Source: Thermococcus sp. (GTDB taxonomy: Archaea; Methanobacteriota_B; Thermococci; Thermococcales; Thermococcaceae). Taken from it: DNA of 7,103 nucleotides. Where the stretch lies: contig JAMOTW010000098.1 of the NCBI GenBank assembly GCA_027062125.1, positions 1-7,103 on the forward strand, read 5' to 3'. Positions 1 through 4,194 of this stretch are shown here, in pieces (position 1 is the first letter of the stretch; every line of letters begins with the position of its first letter). Under the pieces are notes generated by a model. It was given only the letters and a program-made list of their open reading frames with translations, had not been told where the DNA came from and did no database searches. Made by a program: the position numbers and the translations under genes.

Positions 1-91
1 TTGTCTGTCCGGTGTCCGCGGCAGTTGCGGGCACGCTGAGCACCATAATGATGAGGAGGAATATTGAAACAACACGCCTCAGGTTAACCAT
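1..91 (-). CDS. N-terminus of an exported or membrane-anchored protein (partial, runs off the window)
   Basis: Only the first 30 codons are present; the rest lies beyond base 1. The translation starts MVNLRRVVSIFLLIIMVLSV and continues PATAADTGQT. This is a textbook signal peptide: positive residues at 5-6, a hydrophobic core at about 7-20, and a small-residue cleavage region (ATA-A) near residues 22-25, so the product should enter the Sec pathway. The ATG is chosen because a GTGAGGG ribosome-binding site sits six bases upstream. The gene begins nine bases after the stop of the soluble kinase gene, so it is almost certainly co-transcribed with it. The mature protein is not visible and no function can be given; context suggests another extracytoplasmic component of the same signalling locus. 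I am confident that it is a gene and that it is exported, but not of anything beyond that. Confidence 0.8.
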   Translation of the reverse strand, partial: MVNLRRVVSIFLLIIMVLSVPATAADTGQT

Positions 92-97
92 CTCTAT

Positions 98-104
98 CCC
101 TCAC
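98..104 (-). promoter_or_regulatory. Ribosome-binding site of the downstream exported protein, overlapping the kinase stop codon
   Basis: GTGAGGG lies six bases before the ATG at 91. The TGA stop of the upstream kinase gene (101-103) is embedded in it, so a ribosome terminating on the kinase sits on the start site of the next gene. This supports translational coupling and supports the chosen ATG. Confidence 0.6.
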
Positions 105-2068
105 ATCCATTTCTTCAATACGGTCTCCACCCTTCTAAACGTGTCTTCAGTGGGGCGGGCGTTCTCGGATGCCATGAGCGATATCTGCGTGTGGAGATCC
201 TTGAGTTCCGGATAGCCGGTTTCGTGGTAGAGCGCATCAAGATCCGCCGCGAGCTTTGCCAGCTCGGATGAGGCCTCCTGGGCAAAACCGTCTACAATCG
301 CCTTGATGCGCAGGTAGGCGTTCTCAGCGAGGATCTTTGCCCTCTCCCGCGAGCTGACGCTGTCTCTGACGTGGACCCCCATGCGTATCAGAACCTCCTT
401 GATGTCGTTCTGCAGCTCCCTTACCGTCTGGTAGCGCTTCTCCGGGTCCTTTTCGAGCATCTTCATCACTATCTCATCAAAGACCCTCGCCTCGGGGTTG
501 AGGTATGAAGGAGGCTCGGGGGTCTTTTTGAGTATGTTGTTGATGATGGTTCCCTCGTACTCGGCCGTGAAGGGGTGCTTGCCGGTCAGTATCTCGTAGA
601 AGACGATGCCGAGCTGGAAGATGTCGCTCCTGTGGTCGATGTGCTCCGGGTCATTTATCTGCTCGGGGGAGGAGTAGAGTATTGTCTTATGCCTGACGAG
701 AGATGATTTCCTAGTGGCTCTGGATGCGAGCCTTGCAAGGCCCCAGTCGCCGAGTTTGACCTGCTCCAGGCTTCCGAATATGAGTATGTTGCTCGGCTTT
801 ATGTCCCTGTGGTATATCTTCTGGGAGTGGGCGTGGTGGAGGGCGCGGCCTATCTCGAATATTATTCTCCCCGCCATTGAGGGATTTATCGGTTTCTTGA
901 CCTTCTCCAGGTTGTTGCTGGCCAGCTCCATCTCAAGGAAGCCGAGCCTTGGGTCGGCGCGGTGAACCTTGACGATGTTCTCGTGGTCGAGCTTTTGGGC
1001 TGCCGCGAACTCACGCATGAACGAGGAGGTGGATTCCTTGTCCAGGTATTTGAGCACCTTGAGTGCCACCTTGTGTCCCTGTGGATTCTTGGCCTCGTAA
1101 ACGTAGGAGAACGCGCCCTCTCCGATGGTTCTTATTATCCTGTACCTTTCCTTTATCTGCTCCAGCCTCGTCTCGAAGTTCACCGACAGGTCGAATGTCT
1201 CCTCCTCGACGACCTCCTCCTGGAGGACGAAGCTGTCCTTGTCCGGGATCTGGAGGCGCCAGCCCTTGGGAACCTCCCCAGTGTAGAGGAGCTCGGTGAT
1301 TCCGTAGAGGTTGCTGTCGCAGGCTTTTATCAGCTCGTTTATCATTGCGACTTCCTCTACCAGGTCGTGCTTCTTCGCCATCTCCAGGAGGTTCTCCAGG
1401 ACTTTCTTCGCGCTCTCGAGGCTCTTCTTGGCGGAGAACCAGTCTTCCTTCCTGTACATCTCGGCGGCCTCTATCATCATGTCCGCTACCGCCTGGAGCT
1501 GGAGCATTATTATCTTCCTGTGGGCAACTATGAGGGCGTCGAACCTGTCGTCCTCCATCGGAACCTCAACGGTTTCGAGCTCCCTTATAGCCTCCCAGAG
1601 TTCCTGCTCGGTTTGAGCGTCCTTTATCCTCTGGTATATCCTCCTGAAGTTGGCTATCTTCCTCAGGTTCTCGGTGGTCTCTATGGTGTTCCTGAGCTTT
1701 TGAATCAGCTCCTCCTGTGTACCATCTTCGACCTCCAGAACCGTAAGGGCCTGGTGATATTTCTCCAGCGACTCCGCGAACTTTGATATTGCCTCCTCAA
1801 AGTTCCTCGCCTTTAGAAGCTTCTCTCCGTCATGCCTCAGACGGAGGGCGTTGCTTAGAAGGAAATCCCTATCTGGAAGGGCTGCTATCAGGGCTTTTTT
1901 GACCATCTCAAGCGCGGTGCCGGTGTCATCGCCGTTCAGCGCGTTTAACGCGTTCTGAAGATAATCCTTAGCCTGCTCGATGTTCGAGCCGGGTAATCCA
2001 AGCGTCATGTAATTTGAAATTTTCGGGAGATACGACTCAATCTCCCTTAGGTCAGCTATCCTGCCCAA
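101..2068 (-). CDS. Soluble Hanks-type Ser/Thr protein kinase with long helical/TPR-like N-terminus
   Basis: Predicted cytoplasmic protein kinase (ATP-dependent phosphorylation of Ser/Thr), 655 residues from the TTG at 2068. Residues 1-308 are helical and charged with no membrane segment; LKARNFEEAISKFAESL (about 85-101) and a second stretch around 205-230 resemble TPR helices. The kinase domain is about 309-565: glycine loop GEGAFSYVY (316-323), ATP lysine K337 in VALK, helix-C E353, catalytic loop HRDIKPSN (H420, D422, K424, N427), DWG 441-443 in place of DFG, SPE 467-469, subdomain IX D482 and subdomain XI R545. All key residues are present, so it should be active. The activation segment carries a RKSS cluster, a plausible autophosphorylation site. 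A helical tail of about 90 residues follows. The start is uncertain: the open frame extends to a GTG at 2098; GTG 2077 and ATG 2008 are alternatives. TTG 2068 is preferred because GGGGGTG (2075-2081) sits six bases upstream. The neighbouring PEGA receptor-like protein is a plausible partner. Substrates are unknown. Confidence 0.95.
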   Translation of the reverse strand: MGRIADLREIESYLPKISNYMTLGLPGSNIEQAKDYLQNALNALNGDDTGTALEMVKKALIAALPDRDFLLSNALRLRHDGEKLLKARNFEEAISKFAESLEKYHQALTVLEVEDGTQEELIQKLRNTIETTENLRKIANFRRIYQRIKDAQTEQELWEAIRELETVEVPMEDDRFDALIVAHRKIIMLQLQAVADMMIEAAEMYRKEDWFSAKKSLESAKKVLENLLEMAKKHDLVEEVAMINELIKACDSNLYGITELLYTGEVPKGWRLQIPDKDSFVLQEEVVEEETFDLSVNFETRLEQIKERYRIIRTIGEGAFSYVYEAKNPQGHKVALKVLKYLDKESTSSFMREFAAAQKLDHENIVKVHRADPRLGFLEMELASNNLEKVKKPINPSMAGRIIFEIGRALHHAHSQKIYHRDIKPSNILIFGSLEQVKLGDWGLARLASRATRKSSLVRHKTILYSSPEQINDPEHIDHRSDIFQLGIVFYEILTGKHPFTAEYEGTIINNILKKTPEPPSYLNPEARVFDEIVMKMLEKDPEKRYQTVRELQNDIKEVLIRMGVHVRDSVSSRERAKILAENAYLRIKAIVDGFAQEASSELAKLAADLDALYHETGYPELKDLHTQISLMASENARPTEDTFRRVETVLKKWM

Positions 2069-2102
2069 CCCCAACACCCCCAACGCGGGGCATAACACCC
2101 GC
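2064..2102 (-). other. G-rich, potentially structured leader at the soluble kinase start
   Basis: On the transcribed-sense minus strand a perfect 5-bp inverted repeat (GCGGG at 2098-2102, CCCGC at 2085-2089, 8-base loop) is followed at once by three closely spaced G-tracts: five G (2077-2081), four G (2069-2072) and three G (2064-2066). The tracts contain both the likely ribosome-binding site and the TTG start codon. A fourth G-tract exists only in the hairpin (2098-2100), so a four-tract quadruplex would need a 16-base loop. The structure would mask the start site if formed. Seen directly: the repeats and tracts; regulation is inference. Confidence 0.35.
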
Positions 2103-2118
2103 TTTTATTAGGGCAAAG

Positions 2119-2141
2119 TACTTATTAACATTGTTATTTCT
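2119..2141 (-). promoter_or_regulatory. Possible archaeal BRE/TATA promoter for the soluble kinase gene
   Basis: The gap between the PEGA gene and the soluble kinase gene contains an AT-rich stretch reading, on the minus strand, GAAATAACAATG followed by TTAATAAGTA. The TTAATAAG core, centred near 2125, resembles an archaeal TATA box with an A-rich BRE-like element upstream. The usual spacing of about 25 bases would put transcription start near 2098-2100, leaving a leader of about 30 bases before the TTG at 2068. A second AT-rich run (CTAATAAAAG, near 2102-2111) is an alternative. The match is imperfect and no start has been measured; read-through from the upstream operon is equally possible. 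No U-rich terminator is evident after the PEGA gene. Confidence 0.35.
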
Positions 2142-2157
2142 CCAAAGGGGGACGGTA

Positions 2158-4194
2158 TTACTTCTCATTGCTCCCTTCCCCCTCTGAAGGCGCCTCAGCT
2201 GCCGGCTGGTTCAGCAGGCTCATAATATCCCTGCTAATCCTGTCTTTTATGCTCCTGTACTGGCCTTTCAGCTCTTTGATACGTGCTACCTCGGCAGCAA
2301 CCTCCTCCCTGAGCCTTGAGAGGCTGCCTCTGTCCCCCCTGCGGTAGGCTTCTTCTATCGCCCTTCTTTTTTCCTCCAGCCCGTTTAGTATCTCACTGGC
2401 TTCTTCGGGGATGTTTTCCCTCCTCACGGAGTCTATCGTGGCCAGTAGCTCTTTGTAGCTCTTTCTGAAGTTGTACTTCCGGTATGTCCTGCCTACGAGG
2501 AGCAACACTATCAGGACGGCTATACCTGCCGCCACCCTGATGCCGTAGTAAACCGGATCCATCTGCATGTCAGGCGTTAGCTCCCTCGTCTCGCCTGGAC
2601 CCAGTGAGACAGTGGTGGTGTAATCCTTCTTCCCCTCCTTTTTGAGCATTACCCCGTGATTACCGGGCTGGAGTGAGATGGACGTCGGTGCGGTTCCGTA
2701 GTAGGTTCCGTCCACGTAAACCTCCGCCCCGGAGGGTCCGTTTATTTCGAGCTTCGCCGGACAGGGCTCCAGACGGGCCGCCACCGATACCGGTGCGGGC
2801 GAGTTTATTGACACCTCTTCCCGATACTCACCGCAGAACCCGTTGGCCCTCACCGTGACGTTGTGGTCCCCTGCGGGAATCGTGTAGTTCAGAAGGGGCG
2901 TCTTGCCCACGGGTATCCCGTCTATGACAACCTGGGCACCATCGACGTTGGAGTAGACGTTTATCGTACCGTTGGCAAGGGGCAGGGAGAGGTACTCTTT
3001 GACGACATCGCCGGAGGAAACGCTCACCTCGACGACCTTCGTGTGGTAGTACTCCCTCGCGACCTTTACAGTGTAAGTTCCTGGGAGGACTGTGAATGCC
3101 GTAGGAGTCTCCCCTATCTCGGTGTACTCACCACTCTCCATCAGGTACACCCTAGCGTCGCTGGGGTCGGTCAGTATCTGGATCACTCCCGGAACCCGGT
3201 AGAGCGCAACCGTGCCGTCCTTGGTCCCAACCGCCAGGTAGTTCCCGTCCTGGGAGAGTGCCACTGCGTAGACCGGAGAACCAAGGTTTTCCTTCCAGAG
3301 CAGGTAGCCTTTCTCGTTGAAGACGTAGACGTTCCCTCCCGTGTCGCCCACCGCGATTACCCTGCCCGTTGGGGTGATATCGACGTCAAAAGCCGGCGCG
3401 TCCAGCCTGTACCTCCACACGAACTCCCCGGAGGGCCGGTAGAGATAGACGTAGTAATTCCCCGAGCCTGTCCACTTTCCGCTGGGATCGAGGTGGAGTC
3501 CCGTCACGGCAGCGTAGTACTTCTCCGATATGGCCGTGCCCACGACGGCATCGTCGAACTCCCTGGTGGACTTCAGGAAGGTCCCCGAGAATAGGAAGAG
3601 CTTGCTGTACTCGTTGTCGTCCCTCCGGTAGAACCACGGGGAGTGCGACACCACCAGGTAGTTTCCGTAGGCATCGACCTCGGGCAGATCAACGCCCACG
3701 AGGTTGGTGGCTATTCTGGAGCCGGTGTAGCTGAAGCGTATAATCTTCCCCTCGCTCCCGACGTATATCCTGTCCTGGCCCGCAGACACCGATGAGAAGA
3801 ACTCCTTGGTCTGCGAGGTGTATGTCCAGAGCACGTGCTTTCTGTCGTCCAGGTAGATTATCTTCCCGTACTCCGGGGAACCGTCCCTGTTCGTGTCGTA
3901 GCCAACCGCGGCCACGATGCTCTTGCCGTCCTTGGCTATGTCAAGGGACGCTATGAAGCCCCCGGTCAGGTAGTCCCATATCGGCCTCCCGTCCCAGCTG
4001 AAGTAGTAAATCCTTCCGTTCTTGCCTCCGGCAACTACATACTGGCCGTTTGGTCCCACTTTGATAGCGTGAACCTCGGTGTTGACTTTGTACGTCCATT
4101 CCGGTGTTATCTGCGGTGCCGAGGCCTTCACGTGAGCCGTTCCCAGTAGGGACACCACGACTATCAACATGATCAACGTGGCCTTCCAATTCAT
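2158..4194 (-). CDS. Single-pass membrane protein: signal peptide, beta-propeller, three PEGA domains, cytoplasmic helical tail
   Basis: A 678-residue receptor- or scaffold-like protein; no catalytic domain recognised. From the ATG at 4194: signal peptide (residues 1-25, ending AHVKA); extracytoplasmic WD40/PQQ-like propeller (about 31-334) with seven blade motifs, the clearest being PEWTYKV, PIWDYLT, VLWTYTS, FVWRYRL and LLWKENL, spaced 39-50 residues; then three PEGA domains at about 334-404, 409-475 and 478-544. PEGA2 (VVIDGIPVGKTPLLNYTIPA) and PEGA3 (VYVDGTYYGTAPTSISLQPG) match the family pattern closely; PEGA1 is more divergent. A membrane helix follows (about 548-571) with RKYNFRK on the cytoplasmic side, and a charged, coiled-coil-like tail of about 105 residues. 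The only two cysteines (C454, C478) are both outside the cell. PEGA domains are known in archaeal surface proteins; ligand binding or S-layer contact here is inference. The ATG overlaps the TGA of the upstream receptor kinase gene (ATGA). In-frame GTG codons at 4203 and 4200 are possible starts, but they fall inside the ribosome-binding site. Confidence 0.93.
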   Translation of the reverse strand: MNWKATLIMLIVVVSLLGTAHVKASAPQITPEWTYKVNTEVHAIKVGPNGQYVVAGGKNGRIYYFSWDGRPIWDYLTGGFIASLDIAKDGKSIVAAVGYDTNRDGSPEYGKIIYLDDRKHVLWTYTSQTKEFFSSVSAGQDRIYVGSEGKIIRFSYTGSRIATNLVGVDLPEVDAYGNYLVVSHSPWFYRRDDNEYSKLFLFSGTFLKSTREFDDAVVGTAISEKYYAAVTGLHLDPSGKWTGSGNYYVYLYRPSGEFVWRYRLDAPAFDVDITPTGRVIAVGDTGGNVYVFNEKGYLLWKENLGSPVYAVALSQDGNYLAVGTKDGTVALYRVPGVIQILTDPSDARVYLMESGEYTEIGETPTAFTVLPGTYTVKVAREYYHTKVVEVSVSSGDVVKEYLSLPLANGTINVYSNVDGAQVVIDGIPVGKTPLLNYTIPAGDHNVTVRANGFCGEYREEVSINSPAPVSVAARLEPCPAKLEINGPSGAEVYVDGTYYGTAPTSISLQPGNHGVMLKKEGKKDYTTTVSLGPGETRELTPDMQMDPVYYGIRVAAGIAVLIVLLLVGRTYRKYNFRKSYKELLATIDSVRRENIPEEASEILNGLEEKRRAIEEAYRRGDRGSLSRLREEVAAEVARIKELKGQYRSIKDRISRDIMSLLNQPAAEAPSEGEGSNEK

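Noticed and set aside
12..215. Plus-strand open frame of 67 codons at the left end
   Set aside because: It is antisense to the signal peptide of the exported protein and to the C-terminus of the soluble kinase, both supported by ribosome-binding context or domain continuity.
962..1786. Plus-strand open frame of 274 codons
   Set aside because: It lies wholly antisense to the soluble kinase gene, including conserved kinase motifs. Its product is Leu/Val/Glu/Tyr-rich without recognisable domains, as expected for a mirror frame of a GC-rich gene.
2103..2157. Transcription terminator after the PEGA protein gene
   Set aside because: No run of T on the minus strand and no convincing stem are present; the AT-rich part fits a TATA-like element better.
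2863..3594. Plus-strand open frame of 243 codons
   Set aside because: It is antisense to the propeller and PEGA coding region; no domain, no plausible ribosome-binding context, and the opposite strand is convincingly coding.
3386..4189. Short minus-strand frames (82-83 codons) within the PEGA gene
   Set aside because: They are out-of-frame readings inside a gene with clear propeller and PEGA domains, with Arg/Gly-rich composition typical of a frame shadow.
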